A stretch of DNA of 64,000 nt, from assembly GCA_946902985.2 (NCBI GenBank), contig OX336388.2, positions 292,432,526 to 292,496,525 of the forward strand, read 5' to 3'. The notes beneath the pieces were generated by a model, which saw only the letters and a list, made by a program, of their open reading frames with translations, searched no databases and was not told the DNA's origin. Position numbers and translations under genes: made by a program. Positions 63,286 through 64,000 of this stretch are shown piece after piece; position 1 is the first letter of the stretch, and each line of letters opens with the position of its first letter. The stretch is from Meconema thalassinum (taxonomy: Eukaryota; Arthropoda; Insecta; Orthoptera; Tettigoniidae).

Positions 63286-64000
63286 ACAAAAATATTACAC
63301 CAGCACGGAATGCGCAAAAAATGTAACGCCAAAGGTAACGAGGCTAGAAGCCACCTAACACTGCCTGTGACGCGACCGGTACGCACTAACCCCTTCCGAC
63401 ACGTGATACGTGTGCGTGAATCATCGCATAACAAAGCAAAACATGTGACTCATATACTCATTTGAGAATACCTGGAGTTTAAAAAGATTGAGTCTTAAAA
63501 CAAAAAACTTTTCTTAATAAGGAATGTTTTTGTTAGGAGCAACCTAACAACGATACCGATGGCGGGATAACATTATTCTTCTTAAAGGGTTGTTTTCTTG
63601 GATTAACAATTTTCACAGCAACGGAACCATAAAGCTTATTATTTTCACGTAAACATATGAACACAACGTAAGTTATGAAATCAGCTTTTTTATAAATTTT
63701 AGTATCAGACTTCCAACTTCATTTCGTATTAATTAGCCTGCATTTTGCTGACGAAGATGACCGAAACCGGTACCGGTATTGTAATTTAAGTAAAATCATC
63801 CCAACCTTACATTTTCAACGCACCAATACATTAAGTCCACATCATTGATATTTCCCACATCGAGCTAATTTTACAATCTCTCCAAATTAATAAAAAAATT
63901 GTAACAGATCTGGTTTTTTAGTCTTTTGGTACATGTTTAGCCCTTTGTCGTTACCTCTACCCCGTTCGAGCCAAAACTGCCAGGGTAACGATCCATTGTT
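63286..64000. other. Non-coding end of window
   Basis: No gene is supported. A degenerate hammerhead-like string GCTGACGAAGATGACCGAAA lies at 63747-63766 (followed by CCGGTACCGG). The rest is AT-rich. Confidence 0.35.

Overview
This window looks like nuclear DNA of an insect with a large, repeat-swollen genome. The tRNA-derived SINE heads, the (GAT)n-, (TAAC)n- and (ATCATC)n-tailed LINEs, and the copia and BEL/Pao elements suggest a polyneopteran, perhaps an orthopteran. The order is an inference. No bacterial-type operon, CRISPR array, rRNA gene or credible functional tRNA gene was seen.

Only two segments look like host protein-coding sequence. A coiled-coil exon at 5597-5819 resembles the N-terminus of CCDC57 and ends in a GTAAGT donor in phase 1. 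A second coiled-coil exon at 61235-61400 has a TTGCAG acceptor and a GTAAAG donor, and its phase fits the first. The simplest reading is that nearly the whole window is one roughly 55-kb intron of a coiled-coil gene on the + strand, filled with transposons.

Layout. 1-600: decayed conserved ORF of unknown function. About 1032-2810: unclassified element X, with a SINE inside. 3.8-6.1 kb: SINE and tRNA-like remnants around the first host exon. 6125-25943: a copia retrotransposon (- strand) with two nested insertions. One is a BEL/Pao element (8959-14742). The other is an RTE-like LINE (LINE-A, 15816-25086), itself split by an I-like LINE with RNase H (LINE-B, 18469-24357). 26-30 kb: a Tc1/mariner-IS630-type transposase, a hAT-type MITE and a mariner fragment. 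30.2-34.8 kb: a two-ORF Tx1/L1-like LINE (LINE-C). 35.3-39.4 kb: AT-rich and apparently non-coding, ending in a hammerhead-like motif. 39.4-46.6 kb: LINE-E, interrupted by an inverted second copy of X, which is itself interrupted by LINE-D, whose 1096-codon ORF is intact. 46.6-64 kb: mostly non-coding. It holds a foldback palindrome (about 49.12-50.92 kb), a 4.8-kb hAT-type element with an 8-bp target duplication (52420-57231), a second hAT MITE (59996-60713), the second host exon, LINE fragments and a SINE with a clear target duplication.

The most unusual coding feature is a PHD finger inside the copia polyprotein, between integrase and reverse transcriptase (7957-8109, - strand). It keeps the aromatic and zinc-ligand pattern of histone-tail readers. 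Target-site duplications order the nested insertions in time. Many transposon ORFs carry frameshifts or stops. Some may be uncorrected long-read errors, but several stops look like real point mutations (for example Trp codons changed to TGA).
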